Below, piece by piece: positions 31,679-44,578 of a stretch of 64,000 bases of DNA. Origin of the DNA: Rhizophagus clarus (lineage: Eukaryota > Glomeromycota > Glomeromycetes > Glomerales > Glomeraceae); NCBI GenBank assembly GCA_015698045.1, contig BLAL01000058.1, positions 560,501 to 624,500 of the forward strand, in the 5' to 3' direction. The first letter of the stretch is position 1; each line of letters starts with the position of its first letter. A program made the translations under genes and the position numbers. The notes below the pieces were generated by a model. It had not been told where the DNA came from, did no database searches, and worked only from the letters and a program-made list of their open reading frames with translations.

Positions 31679-33172
31679 ATGTCACAACTCGTTGAAGATT
31701 GTCTTAGGATTATTCTTGCTGAATTAAATAATGATCTAAATTCTTTATATTCATGTATTTTGGTGAATAGATTTTGGTGCATTGTAGGAGTACAAATATT
31801 ATGGAAAAATTCTTACGAGTTTCTTAATCATAATTATATGAGAAAACATCATAAATCTATTAGAAATTATGAAACTTTACAATTTAGTAAATTTTGTGAC
31901 ACAATAATTTGCTTGTTACCAACATCATCAAAGCAACTATTAATTGAAAATGATGTTATTTCACCTTCAACCCATTTTTTATATAAACCATTATTTAATT
32001 ACATTAGCTTTTTTTCCGAAATTTCAACATCTCTTATCGGTGATATGGGGCTTGCATTAATTATGGAAGTAAATAATTCTCTAAGATATCAGGAAAAATA
32101 TGAAATGTTGGAACAAGAATTATACAAATTATTTATTAGTAATTGTAAAGATATAACATATTTTTGTTGGTCAACATCATTACCTTTACATCAATATCCT
32201 GGAGCATTAACCTTATTTTCTCAGCTTCATACCTTTGGTATTGAATGTAATCAAAATTTGATTTCAGAAAAACTGTTCGTGATTGCAAAAATTTGTCAAA
32301 GTATCGAAAATTTGAAAATTTGGAATTGTGATAGAAACATCCCAGGTTTAATCGAATTTATTGATAATCAAAAAAATTTACAATCATTATATTTACATTG
32401 TAAATGTCATGAAATGAAATGTACACAATTAATTGAAGCTATAGAAAGAAAAGCCATTAGGTTGAGGCTAATCATTTTGAGAGGCGTCTTGCTCTCACCA
32501 AAATTATTTCTATCATTAATAAATTTAGAGTACCTGAAGGTTAAAGTTGAATCTAACTTGTATTCAAAACAAAGTGTACAAGAATTGCAGAAATATTTGT
32601 CAATTTGTTCTTTTCCGAAGCTTCAATATCTTAAAGTTCAATATTTACCACCTCATGGAATTTGTAAATTAATTGAAAATTCTCATGAAAATATTAAAGA
32701 AATTAGTATATGGGATGATTTAATGGTGAATGATAGTGTATACACCAAAGTAATTATTAATAATTGTCCAAATATTGAAAGTTTAAAAATCAATATCCAA
32801 TTGAAAAATTTAGTCATCATAAAAGAAATTTTCTTAAATTGTAGAAAATTGAGAAAATTATCCCTTCATTTATATAATTGTGGAGATGATGATGATGTAA
32901 GAGTGATTACTTGTAATGAAGTGCTAAATGTTTTATTAAATTATTCACCAGAAACTTTTGAAGAATTTTCTTTCAATGATGAATGGTATTTTTCAGGTAA
33001 AGGCCTACAAAATTTTTTTGAAGGTTGGAGAGGTAGGAAGCCAATTAAATTTGTTACACTTTTTGATGATGATTGTTATCATTTTACCAGAAGGCATATT
33101 AATATTTTAAAGAAATATTGTTATGAAGGAGTGATTGATAAAGAAACTAGATATTTGTATGGTGTGAAATAA
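31679..33172 (+). CDS. F-box/LRR-like protein
   Basis: A single exon of 497 residues from the ATG at 31679, chosen because MSQLVEDCLRIILAEL matches the usual beginning of glomeromycotan F-box proteins. The F-box itself is about residues 3-45 (SLYSCILVNRFWCIVGVQIL). F-box proteins bind Skp1 and bring substrates to SCF ubiquitin ligases. The rest is leucine-rich with irregular repeats, for example SIENLKIWNCDRNIPGL, FPKLQYLKVQYLPPHG and RKLRKLSLHLYNC, a likely substrate-binding solenoid. The frame is clean. A relic with strong similarity to its middle-to-C-terminal part lies about 1.5 kb downstream on the same strand, showing local duplication. Confidence 0.85.
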   Translation: MSQLVEDCLRIILAELNNDLNSLYSCILVNRFWCIVGVQILWKNSYEFLNHNYMRKHHKSIRNYETLQFSKFCDTIICLLPTSSKQLLIENDVISPSTHFLYKPLFNYISFFSEISTSLIGDMGLALIMEVNNSLRYQEKYEMLEQELYKLFISNCKDITYFCWSTSLPLHQYPGALTLFSQLHTFGIECNQNLISEKLFVIAKICQSIENLKIWNCDRNIPGLIEFIDNQKNLQSLYLHCKCHEMKCTQLIEAIERKAIRLRLIILRGVLLSPKLFLSLINLEYLKVKVESNLYSKQSVQELQKYLSICSFPKLQYLKVQYLPPHGICKLIENSHENIKEISIWDDLMVNDSVYTKVIINNCPNIESLKINIQLKNLVIIKEIFLNCRKLRKLSLHLYNCGDDDDVRVITCNEVLNVLLNYSPETFEEFSFNDEWYFSGKGLQNFFEGWRGRKPIKFVTLFDDDCYHFTRRHINILKKYCYEGVIDKETRYLYGVK

Positions 33173-34447
33173 GATAAGATATAGGTCATTTTTTCAAATG
33201 TGATTTAATTTCCATGTTTTTTTTAATGTTATTGTTATATTATACATACATTTTCTAGTATCTAATAAAGTTGTAATCAAAATTTTTTAATTAAGGGTCG
33301 GTAAAATAAAAAATTGTGGCATGTATCATCATTAAAAATAATAGAATAATAAATAATGCTGCCCAAAACTTTCGTAATGTTGGTAAAATTTATAATTCCG
33401 ATTGACCTAAATTTTGTGAAAATTAAGAAATACAGTTATTAAAACACACTTAAATAACAAAAACCAACTAACCTTATAATTAGGTGATTAGCTGAGTTTA
33501 TAAATGACTGAGAATCTTCTTTACTTATTTCCAGGTCTCATATAGATAGTCGATACTTTTAGCTTAATCACATCACATGACACATGTTATTTCAATGAGT
33601 GACACGCTCCTGGGGATTAACCACCATGGTTTTTTCCTTTCGGGAAAAAACCCTGTTATTCCCAACTCTCCATGGAATTAATAATACTAATATTACTATT
33701 TTATTTTTGTTTTGTGTTATTTCTTTTTAAGGCATATGTAGCTCAGATATTTATATAATTCTTAATTATTATATGCATGTGCAGCGGCTTATTTTCACGT
33801 AATTATTTTTTTTGCTTGAAAGTTACAGTATATTCAATTATTTCTTTATAATTATTGGTGCAATCAATAATTTTAAATTAGGTTGCAATAATAACATAAC
33901 AAATAAGAGGAACGTATTGATTACTTTTAAACAAATTTTAAAAATTATAATCATTTTCACAATCCTATTTCGATCCGCAAGCTTAGTTCTTTGTTAAATG
34001 CTGTCCCAATTTTATTTATTTATAATCACTTCCAAATACATTTTTAACCTCTACTAAAATATACATGTATGATTAATATTTGAGTATCAGTAGTGACATA
34101 AACGTTGATGATGCACCTTGACGTGACTTCGTGGCTTCATTGATAAAATATGTTAATCAAGCATATCCGCAGTTTTTTATGACAGGTCATGGTATATTAT
34201 AAACACGGAAAAATGCAAAGAATTTCAGAATTATCTTAATTTAAAATATAAATATTTACAGCTTTATAGAAATATCCTATACTTAAATATTTGCTAATAT
34301 TATTCAGTAATTACTACTATATACGCGAAACTGTCAGCTTACTCCATTTCTAAAGTTAGATGGGTTTATAACAGACGATGGGTTTGTAGTTGGTATTTAA
34401 TTGAGGTAATTTTTTGATCTTCTGATCATTATTATATAATTATTAGG
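33173..34447. other. Intergenic stretch
   Basis: It contains the hairpin at 33628-33652. The 61-codon frame at 33812-33997 is not convincing. Nothing else is recognised. Confidence 0.45.
33628..33652. repeat. Short perfect hairpin
   Basis: GGTTTTTTCC and GGAAAAAACC face each other across a loop of about five bases. It could form a hairpin in DNA or RNA. It lies about 450 bp after the F-box gene stop, so a role as its 3' end is unlikely. Confidence 0.7.
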
Positions 34448-34539
34448 AACGATATGGAGGTTAATGTTGAATGATTGGCTGTCATGTGTCACGCAGTGGC
34501 ACATGACAACAATCATTCAAAATATTGACCGTAATATTG
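34448..34539. repeat. Foldback repeat (about 92 bp)
   Basis: The inner arms TTGAATGATT...TGTCATGTG (34466-34487) and CACATGACAACAATCATTCA (34499-34519) are near-perfect complements around an 11-base loop. Weaker complementarity extends outward to ATATGG on one side and ATATTG on the other. It resembles a small MITE. No clear target duplication was seen. Confidence 0.75.
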
Positions 34540-34652
34540 TATAACGAAGTGCTTAATAATGGTTATATCCCTGGTAGCCTTAATGATCATGATTATATTA
34601 CATGAAATAGTTTATTACTTAAAAATTTAAACTAAATTTAACTGGTGTTTTA

Positions 34653-34990
34653 AACAAAGTGCACAGCAATGACAGAAGTATTTGTCAATTGCTTCTATTC
34701 AAACTTCAACATCTTAAACAGTTCCCGCCTCATAGAGATTGTAAGTTGATTGAGAAAATTCTTATGAAAATAAGTATATGGAATGATTTTAATAATGATA
34801 ATGATAATGATAGTGTATATAATATAAAATTATTCAAAGCAATTTCTGAAAATTGTTAAAAAAATTGAAAGCTTAAAAGTTGATATCCTATTTAAAAATT
34901 TAAGTGGTATAAAAGAAATTTTCTTAAATTGTAGTAGATCAAGAAAATTATCTCTCAAAATAATATTTATGAATAATATGAAGTTGAAAT
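34653..34990 (+). pseudogene. F-box/LRR gene relic
   Basis: Translated pieces follow the intact F-box gene region at about 32565-32880. Examples are RSICQLLLFKLQHLKQFPPH, CKLIEKILMKISIWND and GIKEIFLNCSRSRKLSL. There is a TAA at 34857-34859 followed by a frame change, and no F-box. It is a partial, decayed duplicate. Confidence 0.8.
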
Positions 34991-36826
34991 GCTTAAAATA
35001 TTATATGTTGTACTAAGTAGTCAAGAGAAATAATTTCTTGTATCAATTGTTTCTTATTGACGCACATTTAGTTTGATTTTGCATGATTCTTATTTGTGTA
35101 TGTGTGTAACGTGGACGTTTGTCCAAAAAATTTTTCGCAACTATTCTCTTATTCAAACAACAATTTTAGAAATAATTTAAACGAAATGCATTTGATGGAT
35201 TATTAAATAAATATTTTGGAAAACTCGAGTAATTATACATATTGTACTGTATATTTATTTAATAATAAAATGTACAGCCATGGATAATATTTGTAACTTC
35301 TATAAAAAAGAGTATATAAATAAATAATATTTGAAGCTCTAAATTATGATATTTTGACGTACAAAATTTCAACTTTTAGTGATAAGGTCTTTTTAAAAGA
35401 AAAAATGATTCTCTATTTGTTCATTTGATTAGATAATCAAATTGAATATTTATTTCATTTATAATCTTATGTGCGCTTATCGATAAGATCTATTAATACT
35501 GTATATTATTAACCTTTTCAATCAATCTTCATAATAAAAGTGAAGATTTATGTAGATACGCAAAAATGCAGTTGTTAAATTGCTGATATTCTGCATCATC
35601 AAGACCTATTTATATTATTTTATTTTACAAATTCTTTTTGAATTGTGCACTCTAATACATTTTTTTTTCTTTTTGTGAACTATCATCCAATTAACCGCTG
35701 ATTGCATCTGGAATAATAGATATAAAGATAACATACCAGAAGAAAAGGATACAGCAGAATGAAACAGTCAGGTACAAGAAAAGAAATGAGCAATATATTA
35801 TGACAGATAGACGCAGACATATTGTATAAATATTATTATTAATGATTGTGTAAGTAAATGGACAGAAGTGGGAGAGACTTATATATGATCCACATATATA
35901 GTGACAAGATAAAGTATCTACAAAAATTTTAAGTAATTTTATAGATAAGTTTGCACTTGAAATAAATACACACAGAAATATATTTTAATGATACTAAAAA
36001 GATTGAAGCTTTTGACCGACAGCAATAACAACTCATAACTCATAACCGGTTAATAATCGTGAGATTGTGACTGTTATTCGCTCTTGATTGATTCTTAAAA
36101 TTAAGCTTTCCCACATAAACTTAATAATGTTAGAAGATTGGTTGCCAAATTAGAGATTATTTGACATCTTTTCATGTTGAGAAAGTATTTTCGCTTGCAT
36201 CATGAATGATTAGAGCAATAAATAACAGTTCAAATAAATAAAAATGTTAAAGTCATTATATTTTTGATTTTTACTTAACTTTAAACAAAAATTTTTAATA
36301 CTAAATTACAAATGATACTATGATCAATGCAAAACTTGACCGCAGAATCTTAAAATAAGAATCGATCATATAAGTATTAGTTATTTACTGAGCACAATGA
36401 TTTTTAATATCTGAAAAGTATAATTGCAAAATTTTATATTATGACTTTCTTAATAAATAATTCTTTTTTTTTTTTCTGTCTAAAGAAAATTTTAACAATA
36501 AATATTTTGTAACACCCACAAAAAAATTTCAGAGATGAGACGGTTGCTCATATCAAAGTTGGGTATAAATCAATGATCAATTGGTCATAGTGGTGTAAAG
36601 ATTATTAAAATAGAAACGTGGAATTCTTTTTTGTATACTCGTTTTTAGGCTTGAATTATAACGTTAACGTTAAATTCTTAAAATATAAGAAATGAAAATG
36701 GAAATGTAAGAATAAAGTCCTTCTTTAAAAAAATAACAATGATAGAGATACAACTAGATTCATTGTATTATACTAATAGATACTATAATTTAATTATGAT
36801 CTCAATAAAATACACCAAATCAAATC
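34991..36826. other. Intergenic stretch, nothing recognised
   Basis: AT-rich sequence with short frames only. No domain, RNA gene or clear repeat is seen. Confidence 0.5.
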
Positions 36827-38415
36827 TTATTGTTTAGTTACAATAAATGCTTCAATCTCTTCAATATCATAAACTTCACCTGATTCATTTGCACTTATTA
36901 TACTTATATTATTTTCATAGTTATCATTATAATTGTAAATATATAAACTATATAAATCATCTACATAATCATTTTCTGACACAAAGAACGAATCAAAACC
37001 AAAATCAAATACAGTATCAAAATAATCGTATATAGCCTCACCATAATTTATAACACGACTTATTTTCATATTTTGATTATCTTCATCGTTTTCAAATGAA
37101 AAAATAAAATTATCTTGTGAATAATAATACTTTGAATTGTTTAAACTGCTGCCAATGCTAAAATTTTGAACATTATTTCCAATTGAATGAAACCCAATAG
37201 AGCTATATCCACCAAAAATTTTGTTCGAATCTTTAATTTTAATTAAAACTAAACCTTCCATTTGACCTTTACATTTATTTTTAATTGTTTCAATGTTAAT
37301 ACCATCAACACTACCACGATAAATAAGATCAAACTTATAACGTGAAATCCAGAAATCTTCTTTAATAATCCACTTAATAATTATTTTTAAGAGTTTAGGT
37401 TTAATAATCTTCGAATCACAATTCCCTATTCTAGGTGGTAAAGTTGTTATTTTTGGAAAGGTACCTTTATCATAAAATTCTTCAATTTCTTCATAAATTT
37501 GATTAGGAATGATATCTTTATATGGTTTGATTTTATTATAGAAATCATCAAAAGTAATTTCTACAAATCGAATGAGAGGAATAAATTGATTCAATATTTC
37601 TTTTAGTTCTTCATAATCCTCATTATTCCACTTATCTGTATCGTATTTTTTAATTGTTAAATCAGGAATTTGTTCAACACCCCATTTAATTAAATGATCC
37701 CAAACGACAACCTCATCAATTTGTAAGTCATCTCTCTCAATCACTTTATAAATAATATCTTTATCTAAAGTGAGAAATTCATTTGAAATCATAAATGAGT
37801 ATGAATCTTTACAGATAGATTCAAGAATATAATCTTGTAATTTCTTGCAATTAGTAAGTTCAAATGCAATATTTAAAAAATGAAAATTTTTTTGAATCCA
37901 TTTAGTTTGTTTTTCAACTAAATAATCTTGAACATAATTAAATAATTCTTCAATCAATAACTCATCTGATGCAATTAGTAATTTAAGGATGTCTTCAACA
38001 GATTGTTCAGTTAAATCAAGTTCACCAATATAAATATACCTACGTATATATGTATAAAAGGTACATTAGTTCATTATTTTTTTTTTTTTTTAAACGAATA
38101 AATAATTTCATTAACTTTCGTTTTCTCTCTTTTTTATTATTAATAATAATTATATTCTTACCTTAAAATCATATCAAAAACATTTGGTGAAATATTTTTT
38201 TTATCAAATAAGATCATGTCATTTTTCTTTGTAATCCAAGTGGATGAAAGGGCACTTTTAAAATATGGAGAACGAGCACGTAAAATTACTGAATGTGCAC
38301 GAAATTCTTTTGTATTTTCATTTTCTCCAACTTTAATAATAACATTATAATCATCAGCATCATCTAAGATTAAGGAAAAATCTTTCGAAAGTTTTGGATA
38401 GAAAAATGAAGTCAT
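36827..38415 (-). CDS. BTB-BACK-TLDc protein, intact two-exon copy
   Basis: Exons 38162-38415 (254 nt) and 36827-38039 join across a 122-bp phase-2 intron (GTAAG...GTAG) to give 488 residues. The start MTSFFYPKLSKDFSLIL is shared with other copies, and an upstream in-frame ATG at 38496 is less conserved. The BTB domain (about 18-110) has VIIKVGENENTKEFRAHSVI and RSPYFKSALSSTW. The BACK region (about 110-265) has LLIASDELLIEELFNYVQDY and WDHLIKWGVEQIP. The TLDc domain (about 290-488) has FDLIYRGSVDGI and KIFGGYSSIGFHSIG and ends IEEIEAFIVTKQ. The TLDc C-terminal loop is longer than in its neighbours and rich in Tyr, Asn and Asp. It is a likely Cullin-3 adaptor by family. A conserved upstream block lies at 38500-38538. 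Confidence 0.92.
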
Positions 38416-38499
38416 TTTTAGGAATGAAATCAAAAATAAACCTGTAAAAGGGTACAAGTGAACAATGACAAATGTTTTTGTTTGCAATTTATGCAAAAT

Positions 38500-38538
38500 T
38501 AAAAGTTTAATTAGGAAATAATTTTGAAGATCGATAAC
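38500..38538 (-). promoter_or_regulatory. Shared BTB-TLDc upstream block, copy at 38.5 kb
   Basis: Read on the minus strand it starts GTTATCGATCTTCAAAATTA and continues with CCTAATTAAACTTT. The same order (GATC[AT]TC, an AT stretch, CC, then TTAAAC or TGAAAC) is found before the copies at 40.1, 41.2 and 46.1 kb. It lies about 85-125 bp before the start codon. Confidence 0.55.
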
Positions 38539-38779
38539 TTTACGCCAATTTTCCTGTTATGAATGAGTGATTGACGACGAGCTGACCACGTGAAATTATA
38601 AATCACGTGATATAAATGATGTCATAATTTTATTATGGCTAACATACCGAAATAATAAACTACTTCTAAACAGACATATAAATTATTGATTAATTCTATT
38701 AATATTGATATTTTCTTAGAAATTATAACGATAAATTTGTTTAAATTAATTAAGTATTCTTTAGATTATGTTAAATAAA

Positions 38780-40105
38780 TTATTGTTTAGTTACAAAAGT
38801 TTCAATTTCTTCAATTTCATAAATTTCGTTTGTATTTAAGCTAACTTCATAATTATGATTCAAATTATGAGCATATAAACTATAAACTTGAATGAAATCC
38901 TATAGAACTATATCCTCCAAAGATTTTGTTTGAATATGAATATTTAACTTTAATTAAAATTAAACTTTCTCCTTGTCCTTTACATTTACTCATAAATAAT
39001 CTATTATTAATACCATCAACACTATCACGATAAATAAGATCAAACTTGTAACATGAAGCAAAGAAATCATTTTTATCAATCCAATTAATAATTATCTCTA
39101 CAAGTTTAGGTTCGATAATCTTTGAATCAAGCTTTCCAATACTAGGTGAGGTGATAAAGTTAATGTTGGTAAAAGTATTACTGTAATAAAATTTTTCGAT
39201 TTCTTTATAAATTTGTCTAGGAATAATAACCTGATATGGTTTGATTTTATCATTAAAACCATTAAAAGTAATTTCCGTGAATCGTATAATAAATTCGTCC
39301 AATATTCCCTTACATGCTTCATAATCCTCATTATTCCATTTATTTCTGTTATAATTTTCACTTTCTAAACCAGGAGTTTGTTCAATACTTATTTAATTGA
39401 ATGATCCCAAGCAACAATCTCTTTAATTAATAAGTCATCTCGTTCAACCAGATCATAAACATTATCTTTGTCTAATTTGAGAAAGTCATATGAAGTAATC
39501 AATAATTCGGATTAAAACAAACGGCTTCAAAAAATGATTTTGTAATATCTTGTAACTTGTAAGGTTACATACAGTATTAAGGATAAGAATGAAATTTTTA
39601 TGATCCAAATTTTGTCTTTGTTCAATCAAATATTCTTTGTAAAAAATTAACTAATTCATCAAATAGCAACTCATCAGATGCGTTTAAAAGTCTTAGAATA
39701 TCTTCATTCATTTGTTCTACTATCTTCATTCATTTGTTCTACTAAATTAAGTTCCCCTGTATAAATATATCTTAATAAAAATATTTACATAAATACATTT
39801 GTGGTATGTATTATTTTAAATAAATAAATAATTTATCATTAATATAAATTAAATATTTACCTTAAAATCATTTCAAAAACATTTGGTAAGATATTTGGTT
39901 TATTGAACATAATCATGTCATTTTTTATTTGTAATCCATGTAGATGAAAGAGCACCTTTAAAATATGGAGAATGAACACGTAAAATTACTGAAATTCTTT
40001 TATATTTTCATTTTCACCAACTTGAATAAGAACATCATAATCATCGGAATCATCCAAGATTAATGAAAAAACTTTTGAAAGATTTGGATAGAAAAATGAA
40101 GTCAT
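38780..40105 (-). pseudogene. BTB-BACK-TLDc pseudogene
   Basis: The start (MTSFFYPNLSK) is at 40105, the first exon runs to about 39863, and the second exon lies at about 39773-38780. The family can be followed throughout (DDSDDYDVLIQVGENEN, FDLIYRDSVDGIN, KIFGGYSSIGFH). However, the first exon has frame changes, the second has several indels including a 22-bp tandem duplication at 39699-39742, and part of the TLDc domain is deleted near 38882. The usual C-terminus IEEIETFVTKQ follows the deletion. The copy sits about 360 bp upstream of the 36.8-kb copy on the same strand, which fits tandem duplication. Confidence 0.88.
39699..39742. repeat. 22-bp tandem duplication in pseudogene
   Basis: TATCTTCATTCATTTGTTCT plus two bases is repeated exactly twice. 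It shifts the frame of the BTB-TLDc pseudogene near the start of its second exon. Confidence 0.95.
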
Positions 40106-40187
40106 TTTATTAACGAAAATGAAATGAAGAGTGCAAGAGTAATAAATTATCAATAACGATTATATATTCAAGTTTGTACAAAATTAG

Positions 40188-40222
40188 GGTCCGTTTAACT
40201 AGGAAATAAATGGATGATCATT
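40188..40222 (-). promoter_or_regulatory. Shared BTB-TLDc upstream block, copy at 40.2 kb
   Basis: On the minus strand it reads AATGATCATCCATTTATTTC, then CTAGTTAAAC. It matches the blocks at 38.5, 41.0 and 46.2 kb, although the gene behind it is dead. Confidence 0.5.
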
Positions 40223-41028
40223 AATTCGTGTATGTTTTGTATTCCAATTTTTTTCCCGTAAATGTAACATATCTACATGGTTTGCGGACTTATGGAAGAA
40301 CATAAAAAAAATAGAAAATGCTCAGGTAGAGATTTCTAGAATGAATCGAAAGAATCATCGAGAAAAAAACTTGTTCATCACTAAAAAAAAAAAAAGATAA
40401 TTACGTCAAATTTCTGCTCATGCTATAATGAATGATATTTGCGGTCAAAAAAAATGACAAAATTATTATTGGTCAATCTGTTCAAAATTAAATGTAATAA
40501 ATGATATGCGTCATTAAACACTTTGCGTAGTTTAGTCATCAATATATTTATTTCATTCAGAAAGTATTCAAAAATAGTAACAATTCTTTTAGTAAACCGA
40601 AGTACCGAACGCCTCAAGCATGCATTTTCGGTTAATTAAAATTTATATTCTTTTTTGTACTACGTAGTTAATCTCATATATTTGCAGCGAAATTAGAATT
40701 TTGTGATAAGAATTTTTTTTTGTTATTATAATCTATTACTTCGAATGAAAATCCAACCTGTAATTGCAAATATAATACTTAAAGAAATAAAGAATATACT
40801 GTAATAATTATCCATATAAGAAAATTTAACAAAAAAAAAAAGTCCATTTACGTCATATGATTTTCGTTAATCGTCAAATATTAGTAACACAAGCGATAAA
40901 TTTTTTTCAATATGCAACCTATTTATGTAACGGTAAGCATCAACCGTTAACACAACAAACAATGTTCATTCTTGGAGTGCCTAAACGTGATCAAGATTTT
41001 TTCAGGTTATAAATTGGCGCATGATGAA
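40223..41028. other. Intergenic stretch between divergent BTB-TLDc copies
   Basis: The minus-strand copy at 40105 and the plus-strand copy at 41152 point away from each other. No gene is seen between them. A TATA-like TTATAAATT at 41008-41016 precedes the plus-strand copy. Confidence 0.45.
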
Positions 41029-41070
41029 GTAATTGATCATCAATATTTTATCTCCTAATTAAACTTTGCA
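41029..41070 (+). promoter_or_regulatory. Shared BTB-TLDc upstream block, copy at 41.0 kb
   Basis: Begins GTAATTGATCATCAATATTT and continues TCCTAATTAAACTTT. It lies about 13 bp after a TATA-like sequence (41008-41016) and about 80-120 bp before the ATG at 41152. Confidence 0.55.
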
Positions 41071-41151
41071 ATGGAAACTTTATTAAATTTGAGCAGAAAC
41101 TTGTTGCTTGAATTGAATCTCTTGTACTCTCATTCTCGTTTCATTATTAAA

Positions 41152-42652
41152 ATGTCTTCATTTCTCTATTCCAATCTTTCAAAAGATCTTTCATTAATCT
41201 TGGATGATTCCGATGATTATAATGTTCTTATTCAAGTTGGTGAAAACGAAAATACAAAAGAATTTCGTGCACATTCAGTAATTTTACGTGCTCGTTCACC
41301 ATATTTTAAAGGTGCTCTGTCATCTCATTGGATTACCAAAAAAAATGACATGATTATGTTCAATAAACCAAATATTACGCCAAATATTTTTGATATTATT
41401 TTAAGGTAAATTCTTTTAAATTAATAAATTATTTTAAAATTATTTTAAAAATAATCTATATCACAAATATATTTATATAAATGTTCTATATATATTAGAT
41501 ATATCTATACAGGTGAAGTTAATTTGGCGGAACAATCGAGTGAAGATATTCTTAGACTTTAATCGCATCTGATGAGTTGTTTCTTGAAGAATTAGTTAAA
41601 TTTTTACAAGACTATTTGATCGAACAAAGACAAAATTGGGTCCATAAAAATTTCGTTATTGTCCTTAATACTGTATATAATCTTACAAGCTGCAAGATCC
41701 TCCAAAATCATTGTTTTGAAACCATTTGTTTTGATCCAGAGTTATTGATTACTTCAGATGATTTTCTCAAACTAGACAAAGATGTTCTTTTAGCCTGCTT
41801 GAGCGAGATGACTTATTGATCAAAGAAATTGTTGCCTGGGATCATTTAATTAAATGAGGTATTAAACAAATTCCAGGTTTAGGAAGTGAGAATTGTGACA
41901 GAAATAAATGGGATAACGAGGATTATGAAGCATTAAAAGGAATATTGAACAAATTTTTTCCTCTCATTAGATTTATGGGAATTACTCCCAATGATTTCAA
42001 TGATAAAATCAAACCATATAAAGATATTATTCCTAAACAAATTTATAAAGAAATTGAAAACTTTTATTACAGTAATACTTTACCAACATTAACTTTATCA
42101 CCTAGAATAGGAAAACTTGATTCAAGAATTATTAAGCCTAAACTCGCAAAAATTATTATTAATTGGATTGATAAAAAAGATTTCTTTACTTTATGCTACA
42201 AATTCGACCTTATTTATCGTGGTAGTATTGATGGTATTAATAATGAATCATTTAAGAACAAATGTAAAGGTCATGTAGAAAGTTTAGTTTTAATTAAAGT
42301 TAAAAAATCAGAAAAGATCTTTGGTGAATATAGTTCTGTTGGATTTCATACAACTGAAAATGATGATCAAAATTATCGTGATTATTTTTATCATTATTCA
42401 TTAGATAACTTTAATTTTTCATTTGAAAATGATGAAGATACTCAACATATGAAAATAAGTCGTGTTATAAATTATGATAACGCTATGTATGAACATCCTA
42501 GCGTTGGATTTGTTTTTGGTGTTGATTCATTAATTATGACAAATAATAATTTATGCGTTCTTAATCGTAGTCGTAATTATGAGAATAATTTAAATACAAA
42601 AGACGTTTATAACATTGAAGAAGTCGAAACATTTATTGTAACTAAACAATAA
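41152..42652 (+). pseudogene. BTB-BACK-TLDc pseudogene, recently broken
   Basis: The first exon 41152-41405 (254 nt) is intact, followed by a 93-bp intron (GTAAAT...TTAG, phase 2) and a second exon from 41499. One base is missing near 41560, where LRLLIASDE should be, and one near 41790. A TGA at 41855-41857 replaces the Trp codon of IKWGI. The rest is clean to the stop at 42652 (FDLIYRGSIDGI, KIFGEYSSVGFH, VETFIVTKQ). An upstream in-frame ATG at 41071 exists but is not shared by most relatives. The three lesions could be true decay. The two single-base losses could also be assembly errors, but the TGA would remain. Confidence 0.88.
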
Positions 42653-44578
42653 TTAATTCATTTTTTATTGTGGGATTAAGAATGATTTAATAAATAAAGT
42701 TATGGTAGGCTAATTCATTGTTGTAGTTTTCAGTGAGTTTATAAAAATAAATATTAAAATTAATAAATTTAAATCTATCAAATGATAATTAATCACAACA
42801 CGCACCATTATTAGCGTTTGAATGACGTCAATTAAATTTACTAGTTAAATTCATCATTTTTAACTTAGTTATTTCATTCTTTAATTCTTTAGGCGATTTT
42901 ATTTTCTTTCTAATGCGGATAAATGTAATTTTATTATTTGGATCTAAAACAAGAATTTAAAAGAATTTCATACATATTAGGTAGTTTTATGTAATCATTC
43001 TCCTTGTTTTAATTATCTTTTAACAAAGAAACTAAGATGATAAGATCATAATTATTAATAAATTAATATCAATTTCATCCTGCATTATGATGGTTTTAGT
43101 CAACGTAACTTTGATCTGTTCAATTAAATTTGCTAATCTATCAGTCTAATTTAATCGAGTGATCGATCACTACTTTGATCATAAGATTAAGAGTTGCCTT
43201 AACTTAGTAAATTAAATTTAAATATATTCTTATGCCGATTAAAATTTACTGATTATACAATGTTTTTTTTAATCGCTTAAGTGGAATTAAATAATTGGTC
43301 GATTATGATAAACTTTAATCGTGCTGTATTTATAATATCTTTAGTATAACTATGAAACTCATTGCTTTAGTATATAAATTTGTTCCTCATAAATGATATA
43401 AACGATATTATAAAATACCTTCACCATTAAAAGCTTAATAGCTTTAATTAAGGTCAAATAATTAAATAATATTTTGATGAACATTATTTCATTCAATGAG
43501 AAAACATTTATTACATATTTACATATTATAAATTTATAATAATAATTAGGAAATGTTGGTTTTTATCTAATTTCTAATTATCCATTTAAACGAATCATTA
43601 CCAGACTATCAATATTTACCATGATAAATATTGAAACTTGTAGCAACAAGTCAGGAGATCTTATTCGCTAATCCAGTTAATAATTCATTTTGTAATTTCT
43701 TAGGACTAATAATCTTATATTCCAGTTTATACTTTATGATGAATATTACAAATTTATATTAAGAATAATATCAAGAATAAAATGAAAACGCAATATAGTA
43801 AAGAAATGAACGATTATTTACCGTTTAAATGTATTTAATTAGGAGATACTAAATAAATCACACTAAAATTACAACTTACAAAGAAAATGTTTATTGACAG
43901 TCAATTAGAAATTACAATTTTAAAATACTGTAATTAATTTTATACATGTTCCATGATTATAAAAATTATAATTTATTAAACGAAGTAAATTAGCCAAAAA
44001 GAATAGCAAAATTAAATTTGCTGGAAATGATCGATAATTCTTATAATTACGCTGAAATTGGGCTAACAATGTAAATGAATGAGCCAATAAAAGGCAGCAC
44101 AATATTTTTATTATAATATATGCTTTAAAAAATCTCATTAGGCTGCTCAGCCTCAAAATCATTCTATGTTTTAAGAATAACTCTTTAGGTTCCTCATGTG
44201 AAAGCTTAAATTTTTTGTTAAATCTTTTAAAACAACAAAAAAGTTTAAATTAATTAATTTAGTGATTTACATATCTGTATGGTAGATGATGTGAAGATAT
44301 CTATATCAAATCTAACAAACTCGAAGGCTGCTGTGATTTTTTATCTCTTATTCTGATGATTAACTGTCAAGTAAAATTTTCTTTCATATTAATAATTATA
44401 ATTAAATAATTACATTTAAAATTATTTTTTATTTATTGTTCAATTACAAACTGATTTTTATTTACAAAATATTTTACATACACTCTATAATCAGTGTTGA
44501 ACAAAATATTATGATGATATTACTGATATATTAGAGAAATAATGTCAAATATCCTAATTATCTAAATAATAATTTTAA
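42653..44578. other. Intergenic stretch, nothing recognised
   Basis: AT-rich, with GATC palindromes near 43158-43180. A minus-strand frame of 80 codons at 43920-44162 contains Leu/Phe-rich stretches but no recognisable domain. No RNA gene is seen. Confidence 0.45.
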
